This document shows positions 52,943-62,767 of a stretch of DNA of 64,000 nt, in pieces (the first letter of the stretch is position 1; each line of letters starts with the position of its first letter). The stretch spans positions 2,437,501 to 2,501,500 of the forward strand of contig JAGTXX020000006.1 in NCBI GenBank assembly GCA_019044685.2. Direction: 5' to 3'. The notes under the pieces are model-generated. The model searched no databases. It worked only from the letters and a program-made list of their open reading frames with translations, and was not told where the DNA came from. The DNA comes from Nannochloris sp. 'desiccata' (lineage: Eukaryota > Chlorophyta > Trebouxiophyceae > Chlorellales > Chlorellaceae). A program made the position numbers and the translations under genes.

Positions 52943-53655
52943 TTTTTATACCGTCAGTTCCAAATTGTGGGACGCCATTTGCCCACTGAGCGTGACCCCA
53001 GCCCTCAGATCTATAGAATGAAGCTTTGGGGTAGGGACGATGTCAAAGCAAAGTCCAAGTTCTGGTGAGTTATTGGGAAAATTTGAAATTAGCCCTGAAC
53101 AAGGATGCTACTTAATTTTTGAAAACTTTTATTTTGGGGGGTGGGGCCGTCGGCCATATAACTCAACTAAAATTGGAAGTGCATACTATTTATTTATCAA
53201 AACACATAAGCTTATCGAATCTATCTTCCCAACCATTTCTCTACAGGTATTTCTTGAGGAAATTGAGGCGTGTAAAGAAGGCCAATGGTCAGATTTTGGC
53301 TATCAATGAAATCTTCGAGAAGAACCCTACCACTATTAAGAACTTTGGCATTTGGGTTCGTTACAACTCCCGTACTGGTGTCCACAACGCCTACAAGGAG
53401 TACCGTGATGTCACCCTCAACGGTGCCGTTCAGCAGCTCTACCAGGAAATGGGTTCCCGCCATCGTGTCCGTCACAGCGGCATCTCTATTATTAAGACTG
53501 CCACCGTGAAGGCTGCTGACACCAAGCGTCCCAACATCAAGCAGTTCCATGACTCTAACATCAAGTTCCCTCTCACTCGCCGCATGGTGCGTCCTAGCAG
53601 CAGGGTCTATAAGACTACCTTCAAGGGTGTCAGACCTTCAGTTGCTATCTTTTAA
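52943..53655 (+). CDS. RPL18A: Ribosomal protein eL20 (L18a), exon 1 not placed
   Basis: Visible exons 52943-53064 and 53247-53655 (phase 2, within WYFLRKLRR) code 176 residues from [19 protein letters not shown] to the stop. A splice acceptor (CTGCAG) precedes TTT in phase 0, so a short first exon with the Met is missing. Matches the whole eL20 family: [82 protein letters not shown]. Component of the large ribosomal subunit near the central protuberance. The first ~3 residues are lost to that exon. Well expressed genes of this type favour C-ending codons, as exon 3 does. Confidence 0.93.
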
Positions 53656-53834
53656 AAAAAATAGAATATTATTTTTTAAAGGAATGGTTTCTTGATGCTT
53701 TAAAAAACATAGTGCTGTAGTAAAATCTTGTAACAATATATTCAAATAATGCTCTTCTGAGGTAGTTAATTTACACCAGGGGAAGAAACAGAATACAATT
53801 ACAATAATCAATACACATCGGGAAGGAACAACAA

Positions 53835-55254
53835 CTAAACCACTTTTGCTTCAACTACCTCAGCATCACCACAATCGTTACTTCCTCGTTCCCCCCCTGG
53901 CGATCTTTTTTGATAAAACAGAATATATGCATGATCTACATGCCCATTCCCTGCCCCATCTGCCCTCACTACAGGCTGCTGTGTGTGTCCAAAAGTACTT
54001 TGCACTTGTGCTTCTGTGATGCCATGCACCACCTCATCATCAAAGCATACCCACTTTCCAGCAGATTTGACCAACGCTACGTAATGGCCATGATTGACAT
54101 GTGCACCCATATGCACAACAACTGCGGTGAGGGAATACTCCGCATCAGCATCAGGGCATGTGTCGGTTGTATTGGTTAATTTTAGGTGGAAAGGGAAAAC
54201 CACTCGGTGAGTTAATTTTTGCATTTGACCGGCAGATTCGACGTATTTGAACCGTTTTAGGTGTAAACACAGGACTGGTGGTAAGGATGCAACGCGCATA
54301 CGTTTCTGAGCTTCTTGTTTGCAGCCACATTCATCACAAGAAAACTTATCAGCGCCATCTAATGTTTCATTTGATGAGAATTGTCGTAAGCATGCGGTAA
54401 CTGAGCAATTCGTGCCTATTTCTAAAGATAAATCGTAAAATGATTCTTGCCGACTTGTCACGCTATCACATCGTAAACAACGCGTCTCGTTGACTAGTTT
54501 TCCTTGAAATATTTCATCGACCCAAGTGGAAATGGGGCCGCTGTTGGTTCCTGTTCCATTAATATTTCCTTGTTGTTGTTGCTGCTGCATTTGATGTAGA
54601 GCTTGTAAGGACGGTGTCCTTACATGGAACGAACTCGATATTGGGGGTGCATGGTGAGATTTGCCATTTGCTGTTGCCGCTTTAGTTTCTCTAGCTAGTG
54701 ACTCTGAAACGTCATTAAGTAAATAATTTAGAAATTCGTGGGCGTCTTGGTGCATGTATCCACTAAAAAGCTCGTTTTCAGCTTTGACTTTGCCTACGAA
54801 TTTGCGTGGGGAGAGGTAGCCAGTCTTTTTACGCTGGGCATTGATCTGCAAAACAAAAAAAGAGGACGGGGGCGGGGGTGAGAATGATCTTTGATCAGAA
54901 GCAAACAAGGAATAGTATGTCTCGAAATTGCTGGAGAGATTCAAGCCCTGAGACGCAAGAATCCTACTAACGTATGAAACCCTTGCTGCTGTACAAGTCT
55001 TTACGAGAAAGCCAGCTACATACCTGGGCAAACAGCTCTGCTAAACAAGTGAGAATGCTCTCCTTGGGGTCTGATCTGGATGAGAGTTGGGAGGCATATT
55101 GCAGCACACGCTGCCTAAAAGGTGTGCAGAAATACAGCGCCTGGAGCACACTATTGCAGTAGCATGTATTCCCAAAGTTTTCAAAGCCAAAATAACGTTC
55201 ATCTTCAGGCAAGTCTTGGATTATTTTGTCGGGTCTGCTTGTACCCTGGCCCAT
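53835..55254 (-). CDS. Ubiquitin C-terminal hydrolase, USP12/46 (plant UBP3/4) type
   Basis: Exons 55024-55254 and 53835-54845 on the minus strand (phase 0) give 413 residues from the ATG at 55254. The N-terminus MGQGTSRPDK has Gly2 suited to N-myristoylation and the basic stretch of UBP3/4. Catalytic core: NFGNTCYCNSVLQALYF (Cys at about residue 31), QDAHEFLNYLLND, a CX2C zinc pair (CLRCDS), CDECGCK, LCLHLKRFKY, and GHYVALVKSAGKWVCFDDE with the catalytic His. A Gln/Asn/Ser-rich insert of about 65 residues lies between the QDAHEFL and CLRC blocks. Removes ubiquitin from substrates; animal orthologues need WD-repeat activators. Secure. Confidence 0.95.
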
Positions 55255-55537
55255 GGTTGTCGCACGTTTCAAGCACTTATACCATGATTTGAATATGACA
55301 TAAACAGTGTGAAGATTTAATAAAACCCCATGAAAACGTTGCCAAGGCTGAAATATTCGACGTTTCTTCTTTTTATAAATTTCAGGCCAATTTTTCTAAG
55401 AGGATAATAGGCGCGAATGCGCCAGTAAATGCCCAATGGCATATTGACATCGAAGATAGGAAACCCAAAGCCCTTTTAATTTACGCCTTTTACTTATTTG
55501 CAACCTAGTTGCGTTAATCTCGGCAAATTCCATCGAC

Positions 55538-56437
55538 ATGCAGTGTTCAATTTCTATGAATGTGCAGGCCAGTGCTGCTATTGCCATGCCGAAAAACTCC
55601 CTTGCATCTAATAAATCCATTAATGCCATCCATCGCGTGATGCCTGCATTTTTAAATTTCAATTCAATTGCCACCCGCCCGGCTGCAGCTGCCGTTGCTG
55701 CTGCAGCTGCTCGCAACACCACCATTATCTGCGCTGCTGCTGCCTCTCTTTCTTTTGAAAACACCCCTGCCATTCCTATTACTGACATTCTCCCCGTAAC
55801 CTCTGGTGTTTACGCTGTCTACGATCCTCAAGGCAATCTTCAATTTGTCGGTGTCTCTCGTAAAGTCGCAGTCAGTGTTGCCACCCACATTGACGCTCTC
55901 CCCGAGTTGGTCGGCTCTGTAAAAGTCCTGGAAATGCCTGATGCTGGTAAAGATGAGCTCACAGAAGCTTGGAAAGAATGGATTCAAGAAGCAGTCAATT
56001 CGATTGGAGCTATTCCTCCGGGCAATGCCCCTGGTGAAAAGAAATGGCAACAACGCCGTGCTCGTGCTGCTAAACCCGAAATCCGTTTAACCTCCGGGAA
56101 AGGAATTGAAGACCTCACATGTACTGTCGAATTCCTTATAGAGCAGGTTGTCAAGTCGAACAAGGTGGTTATTTTCTTAAAGGGCACACGAACAGAGCCT
56201 GCTTGCGGTTTCTCACACAAGGCATTGACCATTCTAAGTGAAGTAGCAGGACAAGAATTTGAAGTGGTGAATGTTCTTGATGAGATTTACAACCCTGGTG
56301 TACGTGATGCTATTAAAAATTATACCCAGTGGCCTACGATTCCTCAGGTTTTTGTCAGGGGGGAGTTTATTGGAGGGTCTGATATATTAGAGCAGATGCA
56401 CACCAACGGCGAATTGAAACAAATGCTGCATGGTTAA
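55538..56437 (+). CDS. GRXS16: Plastid GIY-YIG/CGFS glutaredoxin, GRXS16 type
   Basis: Single exon of 299 residues. Residues 1-70 form an Ala/Ser/Asn-rich basic transit peptide. Residues 80-175 hold the truncated GIY-YIG nuclease-like domain (TSGVYAVYDPQGNLQFVGVSRKVAVSVATH..PELVGSVKVLEM, EAWKEWIQEA..G.IPPGN) and 190-297 a monothiol glutaredoxin with CGFS at 223-226, WPTIPQVFVRGEFIGGSDIL and TVE/FLKGT motifs. In plants GRXS16 assembles Fe-S clusters in chloroplasts, and its two domains regulate each other by an intramolecular disulfide. A Cys in the linker (LTCTVEF) could play this role. This fusion is a strong indicator of a plastid-bearing lineage. Secure. Confidence 0.96.
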   Translation: MQCSISMNVQASAAIAMPKNSLASNKSINAIHRVMPAFLNFNSIATRPAAAAVAAAAARNTTIICAAAASLSFENTPAIPITDILPVTSGVYAVYDPQGNLQFVGVSRKVAVSVATHIDALPELVGSVKVLEMPDAGKDELTEAWKEWIQEAVNSIGAIPPGNAPGEKKWQQRRARAAKPEIRLTSGKGIEDLTCTVEFLIEQVVKSNKVVIFLKGTRTEPACGFSHKALTILSEVAGQEFEVVNVLDEIYNPGVRDAIKNYTQWPTIPQVFVRGEFIGGSDILEQMHTNGELKQMLHG

Positions 56438-56758
56438 GTTGTGAGTCGCGTATATACATGGTTGTTTATTTGTAAAAGTGTGTTAGGTAGTAGTACAGTG
56501 TCCTACATGTGTAAGAAACGAACACTTCAGACCTGTTTGATTTAGGGATGAGAGAGAGATCCACCCCATGAGAGCCACATCAGCAGCTGCTGAGCCTCTA
56601 TCTATCGGGTCCTGCTTGGAGATTGGCGTTATGTGCCACAGTCTACTGCGACAACACATCTTCGAATTATACCGAATAACTATTGTTTATCTAAATCCCC
56701 CAGGGTTAGCTCTCCTCTCACCACAGTCCTTCTGTTAAATCCTATTTATTAAATCATC
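56438..56758. other. Intergenic
   Basis: 321 nt between the glutaredoxin and PLAC8 genes. No feature beyond expected 3' and 5' flanks. Confidence 0.4.
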
Positions 56759-57581
56759 ATGGCAACTACTCCTGCTGCTACTCCTGCCGCTGCACCTGCG
56801 CCCGCTGTGCCCCGTGTTTGCGAGTCTGGAAAATGGACCTCTGGTATGCTCGAGGTCGGCGAAGACCCCATTGGTGGTGCGTACTTATAGAGTAGTTGGC
56901 ATTCTATCATCTTACCAGACTTGAATCTATTAAGAACTTCCCTTTCTGTGCACAATTGCTAACGCCTACTTCCCTAATAAATTTACTTTTGCAGCTCTCA
57001 TCGGGTATTGCTTGCCTTGTAAGTGGATTACATCAAATAGTGCCTGTTTCTCGGTTGAATTTCATTGCCTCGAATTTCTAAGGTTTTTTTTGGTTTTTTT
57101 CAGGCGTTGTGTATGGCCAGACCGCCGAGAAGGTTCACGGTGGTGACATGGTCAACCATTGCTTGAAATTCTATGTGGGTTCCTTAAAATTTTACTTGAT
57201 ACAGTTTTCGTAAATTTCATCCCCCAACAACCATGCCATGATGGATACTTACCTATTATTTTCTGGAAATTTTTGCAGCTCTACTCTTGCATTTGCGCGT
57301 GCGGTCTCGTCGCTGGCCCTACCCGCAAGGCTATCCGTGACGCCTACCAGCTCCCCATCTCTCCCGAATTCCTCAAGGAGCAGGACAGAGCCGATTGCAT
57401 CACCTACACCATCCCTTGCGTCAACTGCTTTGCCGTGTGCCAGGATGCCCGTGAAGTCTACTACCGCAATCCAGCTGGTCCTTTGAAGCCCGAGGAGTTC
57501 AACTGGGGAGTCAGCACTGAAGCCCCTTCTGCTGCTGGCGCTGCTACCACAGCCCCCGCTCAGGTCGAGATGGCCAAGTAA
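56759..57581 (+). CDS. PLAC8-domain (Cys-rich) membrane protein
   Basis: Four exons: 56759-56876, 56995-57018 (24 nt), 57104-57174 and 57279-57581 (phases 1, 1, 0), giving 171 residues. Ala/Pro-rich N-terminus, then the PLAC8 core: WTSGMLEVGEDPIGG, ALIGYCLPCVVYGQTAEKV (the CLPC.V.G pattern), HCLKFYLYSCICACGLVAGPTRKAIRDAYQL, and the second Cys-rich helix C-ITYTIPCVNCFAVCQDAREV. A hydrophobic Cys-rich pair of segments is typical. Plant relatives (PCR, FW2.2-like/CNR) act in cadmium and zinc export or organ size. The tail is Ala/Thr/Pro-rich. Family firm; substrate unknown. Confidence 0.92.
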
Positions 57582-59123
57582 AAAGAAGCGGAGATAACTT
57601 TAAAATAAGAACTCTCTATATAAACCTCCTTCAAGAATTGAACTACCAGCCTTTCTCTTTCCCTTCCTAATAAACAAACAGCGTGATATTTACATCTCCA
57701 TCCAAGACCCAATAAAGAGTGTCAAGGAGCACTTTTTCTGAACTCAAAGTTTTCTTCCTACATTTCGGCTCTCCATGTGATTTTTCCCTTTCCCTTCAAG
57801 GACGCTTTTTTAATAATGAAACGCCTTAAAACGTAGTTATTCTCTCTTCCTAAACTTGAAAACACGCTGTTGACTGTTTGGTTTTTTTCCCCCTTTTTTA
57901 AATCTAAAACAATACTCACAGTCGCCTGACCTTCAGTTTTACTTTGGTGTTCCAATATTGAAATGGTGGTAAGTTATTTATAGATTTGATTTGATTATGG
58001 GTTTTCATCAAATATTAACTAATAATAATTAAGGGTATGTTTCCCTTCTCTGCCTTCAAGTTGGGTTTATTTTCCTTCGTCTAACTTTCTTTTGCTGTTG
58101 GATTGATCGCTTCTGTTGGTGGAGGAGCAACTTTTCAGCAAACTAAATATTGAAAGGGGAAATAGGGTATGTGATTTTTTCGTCTTCTCCCCTTGCTAGT
58201 GTAAAATCTGATATATTAGAGGTATAACATACTATGCTACGTGTGTTACAGAATAAAGGGTGCAAGAAGGGAGAATGGAGGTGGCACAGCAGTCGCTGTT
58301 GACAAAGAGGCAACAGCGGCAGCGCAGCAAGCGACAAATAAAAGCGCAACCAGACGGATCAGCCCCGCCCGGGTGCATATCTTATCGCATTGTGAAAGAG
58401 AAAACGAATAGAAACGGGAGTAAAGCAGGAGTAAATCAACAAAGACATGGAGTTTAGAATTAATTTTTATAATTTGGCAAAGGCCTCCACCGCTCGGGCT
58501 CAAGGGCCACATTTCCCTTTCTTAGTAGTTAATTTAGTTATAAAGCTACTAAACTAGTTAAAATGCGCAGATCATGATATCATCTAGCTATCAATTCGAT
58601 GACTGGGAATGCCTCGCCCCGCACCCAAGGCCGCCGGCTGCTCAAGCCACCGCTCGAAAGTGGTAGTTCGAAAGAAGACCATCTAATTGAAGCAGCTTGT
58701 ATTTGCTTGTGCGAACACTTGCCATGGGACCACCCACATGTGAAAATAACAAAATAAAGAAACAAATGCAGCAACAAAAATTTAGAAACCGATTTTTTTT
58801 ATTAATTTTTTATCAAAGGGGACACGGGAGGGGAAGAAAAGATACCGAGTAGCAAATACCACAAGAGGGGGGCAATAAACAGAGCGTCTTCTAATCACGA
58901 TGATGCATTTCTGATCAAATGAGATGGAATCGGTTAAACTGATGTGTTAAACTTGTATTGAAAAAAAAAAACGGAACAGGAAAAGAAAGCAGTGGCAAAA
59001 CACCATGGCCATGCAAGCTAGGTATTAACTTCTATTGATATACACAAAAACAAACAAATATAGTAATCTTCTGTAGTGCAAAATCTTCCTATTCTATTAG
59101 TACAGTATGGAGAAGCATCGTAT
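57582..59123. other. Large intergenic region, convergent
   Basis: 1.54 kb between convergent genes. Candidate mini-exons exist (ATGGTG/GTAAGT at 57963; acceptor before 58253) but they do not join to an open frame in the phases available, so I do not call a gene. An open frame on the minus strand at 58246-58512 is hydrophobic but lacks a convincing start. No RNA gene recognised. Confidence 0.35.
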
Positions 59124-60230
59124 CTACTGTCTCTTGGCTTCAGCGACTACTTCTTCGGCTATTTGAGACATTTCAGGCGCAGTCAATCCGAACATAGACG
59201 TCGCCAAGGCACCTCCCCAAGCGCCCAAAAGAACAGGAAGCAACATACCACCATGTCCCTTAGCCATTACGTCACCCAATACCATCAAATGACCGAGAGA
59301 AGTACCCAAAAGGCCAATATTTAAGGTGCGAGCAGGGGCAGCAGACATTCTTTGAATATCCGCTTTGTGTTTCAAGGCCATGGTTGCCGCAGGCAATACC
59401 GTCATTAAGGCACCAGAACCGATAAATTTCCACAAATAGTGAGTAGAGGCGCCATAATCATAGCCAAAAGTATGGTACAGTGTCCATTTAGGGGCAATAA
59501 AGTACAGCATGCCAGCGGTGAAGAAGTTTATGGTGAGGAGGTTGTACATAATGGCAAGCCAAGAGAAGCGACGCTGCGCAGGAACACGGAATCTGAGAGC
59601 ACCAGCAGCCCAAGAAGGCATGTTTTGGATGTCACGCCAAATACGGGAGCGGTCTTCAGGCTTGGTAAGGAGGGAAGAAGCAGGGAGGGCTGCAGTGGCG
59701 AGTGCAGCAAGGCCTTCGAGAGTGACCCAGCCAACGCTGAGAGTGCGGGGAAAGAGGATCATAGAAGCAAACGCAACGACAGAATGAGCTACAAGACCGA
59801 ATTTCAAAATGTCTGCGGTATATGTGTGGAGCAAGTTGCCACGGGTGAGCTCTTCTAAAGCCAATAACATACTTGAAGATGTCAACAAGCCAGAAGCGTA
59901 AAGGTTCAAAAGTTGGCAATGCTGGGCATCAGGAGGGTCAGCAGCCTTGCCAAACATGAACTTGGTAGTTAAATTACACCCGAAGATCAATGGGACGGCA
60001 AGCATGGCGTGCACCAGCGCGAGAATAGTGTATTGCTGGGAGGTCGAAGTACCCATGAAGCCTCGAGCCTTGTTCACAAGAGCTTGAGCTGGTCCTCCAG
60101 CACGGACACGGATAGTAGCCGCGCCAGAAGTCTCGGCGCCTTTCACATGTTTACTCTCTGTCGCCGGGTGTTCATGGCGCATATCAGTGGTGGTCTCATC
60201 CATATTGGTCGCCCTACGAGTCTCAACCAT
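59124..60230 (-). CDS. Multispanning membrane protein, unknown
   Basis: Single exon of 368 residues from the ATG at 60230 (the frame runs further upstream, but without ATG). About seven hydrophobic segments are visible: YTILALVHAMLAVPLIFG, LLNLYASGLLTSSSMLLAL, GLVAHSVVAFASMILF, VTLEGLAALATAALPAS, LAIMYNLLTINFFTAGMLYF, GSGALMTVLPAATMAL and LLPVLLGAWGGALATSMFGL. The N-terminal 65 residues are hydrophilic and Thr/His-rich. No transporter signature or catalytic motif is recognised, and no close family. Codon use is C-ending and regular, so it looks like a genuine, well-expressed gene. Confidence 0.75.
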   Translation of the reverse strand: MVETRRATNMDETTTDMRHEHPATESKHVKGAETSGAATIRVRAGGPAQALVNKARGFMGTSTSQQYTILALVHAMLAVPLIFGCNLTTKFMFGKAADPPDAQHCQLLNLYASGLLTSSSMLLALEELTRGNLLHTYTADILKFGLVAHSVVAFASMILFPRTLSVGWVTLEGLAALATAALPASSLLTKPEDRSRIWRDIQNMPSWAAGALRFRVPAQRRFSWLAIMYNLLTINFFTAGMLYFIAPKWTLYHTFGYDYGASTHYLWKFIGSGALMTVLPAATMALKHKADIQRMSAAPARTLNIGLLGTSLGHLMVLGDVMAKGHGGMLLPVLLGAWGGALATSMFGLTAPEMSQIAEEVVAEAKRQ

Positions 60231-61061
60231 GTTGGCTTGCTTTGTAACAAGTTGTTTGCTGAAATTGAAGCTTTCGTGCTCTTGCTGAGCCTTGTTCAAT
60301 CAAAAGACTTTTATCGTTTAATACTTTGCGCTTATTAGACTATTATAAATGGAACAGAGACGGATTTAGGTGCTATATAAGAGAGAAAAGCTTTGGCTGG
60401 GAGCCTGCTTCTTTTCAGGGGTGAGGTAGCTGAACTGTATCTGAAAGAGTGGGAGGCAGCTGTTTCAAATCCAAACCATCTTCTTGACCACCGCAGCATC
60501 CTTCTTGGATACTTTAAAAGCTATCAAACTGTAGCTTTATGCAGTGTGTGGACTGTGTACGAGATGAAGAAGAAAAATTCCCTCATAACTGCCACAGCCG
60601 CCATACGCACAACGCTGGCGGCAAACAGAGGGAACGTTTTAAGGCCCTCCGCTCCCCACGCAGGCTATTTTGCTGACATACTCACGAGCTAAATGGGTCG
60701 AGTGCAACTATTCCCTCGCATTTTTTAATTTAAAATTTTGCCGCGGAGTTCAGCTTCGTCTGAGACTTCGGCTGAGAAAGGAGGCAAAACCCCATAGGCA
60801 GTCAACTTAACCGCGTTAGCATTACCAATTTTATTAGAGTCCGCAGAATTCTGTTATTTTTTACCCAGTTAGTTAGCGTTAAACCTATCTTGGCACGCCA
60901 CTAAAGCTAGACCTTTGCTTCTTTCGAGGGATTTCAAATTGATCACATCTTGCTATTAATTTTATTTGACGCACCTCGGACTGCATATGCATTAATTTTT
61001 GTTTAAAAACGGCCATAGATATAATTGAGTGCGTTTGCCTTGCGAATAATTAATTTTCGAA
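60231..61061. other. Divergent intergenic region
   Basis: 831 nt. An ORF at 60393-60692 has no ATG at its first codon and no family resemblance. A stretch at 60462-60472 matches a Pol III B-box core but no tRNA fold forms. Presumed promoters only. Confidence 0.35.
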
Positions 61062-62373
61062 ATGATGAGAACATCATGTTTCCCCGCCACTCTGGCCTTC
61101 TGCCTTTTGGCCATATTGGCCTGTGCCAGCGCTGCATCTACTAAATACTGCATGTACGTCCACCATTTATTCCATTTATGCCTTTCAAGTATCACATAAA
61201 CGCGTAAGCTAATTAACAGAAAACTCGTTTTTTCTTTACAGCGGCTTACCTTCTGAGCCCCGCCTCGGCGTTATCTGTGCAATCCAGAAGAATAAAAACG
61301 CTTGCCTCGATCGCATGGCTCTTGATAACGAAGATTCCACTGCATCCTGCATTTGGAGACAAATAAATTCTAACTTTGTTACGGACATTCAAAATTTCTC
61401 ATCTAGAGTCGGCAGCATGTCAATGGACGTTAGTTACGACCCTGCAGTTGTTGAAGGCGGCATCTGTGGGGCTAGTTTTAATACCTCTTTGGCCAGTGGA
61501 ATGAAGAAGAAAGTGGGAGTTATTGTTCAGCAGCTTGATGGACCTAATAACAAGGAAGAACACAGTGCCTTCGGCCCCTATCTTGAAGTTATTGCCTCTA
61601 CGTGTACTGCAGGAGGTCAAAATAGCACCTCTCGCTCTTGCTCTACGTCCATCATCCCTCCTTCTACGTTAACGTACCGGGAAGACTACAAATTCAACCA
61701 CACATTATCCCACAGCTTCTTCACTACCGACACCGACTTGATCACCCAGTTTAACACCACTGGAAAATTGAACAATGCTAACAAAATACAATATACTGTC
61801 GTAACCAAGGCTTTCCCATGCAAATTGGGACCGTTGACCCCAACACCAGCTTTGTCAGATATCTTTACCATGGGCTCAACTGGGTATCAGTTGGAAACCC
61901 CCACCCCTACCGCTCCTACTTCTGGTACTACTAGTAGTACAAATAGTACCCAGCCATATCATTACTCTATGCAAAGTTACCGTACGTATCTGATTAGTAA
62001 TGCCACAGGGGCAGATTGGACTGTACGAATTCAAAGAACCTTATCCAATACAGGTACTGAGAATTCGGAATTGACTGTTTTCTTACTGAAAGAAGCTGCG
62101 TTGACCGATTGGATTGCAGAATGTAAAGGAATATGCACTCCTCCTGCTGAGATGGCTTTGAATGGGACTCTTTGCACCGGGAAAGAATGCAAGGGCTCGG
62201 TGCGAGGTCTTGGCGCCAAGAACTCAAAGTACTATTTATGGGTTTCTTTTACTAAAGCATGGGGTCCATTGTTCAGTGGAACGTACTCGAATAGTGGACC
62301 TCTTCGCTCTCCATATAATGCTCAGCAAGTGAGTGTTGTTATCGACCCCAAATTTTGGCTATTTTCCAGCTAA
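61062..62373 (+). CDS. Secreted Cys-containing glycoprotein, unknown
   Basis: Exons 61062-61153 and 61242-62373 (phase 2) give 407 residues. A signal peptide spans residues 1-24 (MMRTSCFPATLAFCLLAILACASA); the intron falls just behind it, as in the other secreted genes here. Mature N-terminus: STKYCIGLP..VICAIQKNKNACLDRMALDN..CIWRQ. Many N-glycosylation sequons (NTS, NST, NHT, NGT) and a Thr/Ser/Pro-rich patch suggest a heavily glycosylated wall or matrix protein. The rest is beta-rich in character with a Cys cluster near 340-360 (C-K-G-I-C..C..C). I do not recognise a domain. Confidence 0.8.
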
Positions 62374-62767
62374 GCTAAATTAATTTTTATTATGAGAGCT
62401 AATTAGTATTACGAGAGGCGAGAGAAGGATTAATTTCCTTGATTCATAGGTACTGCTAGTCACTAGTCTCTGTTTGCTCATGTTAATTTACTTCGTTGAT
62501 GTGTTTTCTACCTTTCTCAGTTATTTATTTCTCTATTTATCTTAAGATATATGAACAGTAACCTACCAATCAACGGTGTCACTATTTGACTCTCACCGAC
62601 CACGACCTATATCGATATGTGCTTGCAGGACAAGAACTTAACTTATTTTTTCATCTTTTCTGTTTATAAATCTATTGATAGTTCTTTTTTCTCTTTAACA
62701 TTATAAACCTTCTCAGTAAATCGTGTATTGCAAACTCTAGAATACAGAAAGAGGCATTATAATATCT
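62374..62767. other. Convergent intergenic region
   Basis: 394 nt, AT-rich, between convergent stops. Nothing else seen. Confidence 0.4.

Noticed and set aside
57959..58457. Possible small gene with an ATGGTG/GTAAGT mini-exon and a later Ala/Gln-rich frame
   Set aside because: The only donor leaves phase 0, which leads to early stops at each available acceptor; the attractive frame needs phase 2.
60393..60692. 100-codon open frame and a B-box-like string at 60462-60472
   Set aside because: The frame begins without ATG and resembles no family; the B-box-like string is not part of a tRNA cloverleaf.
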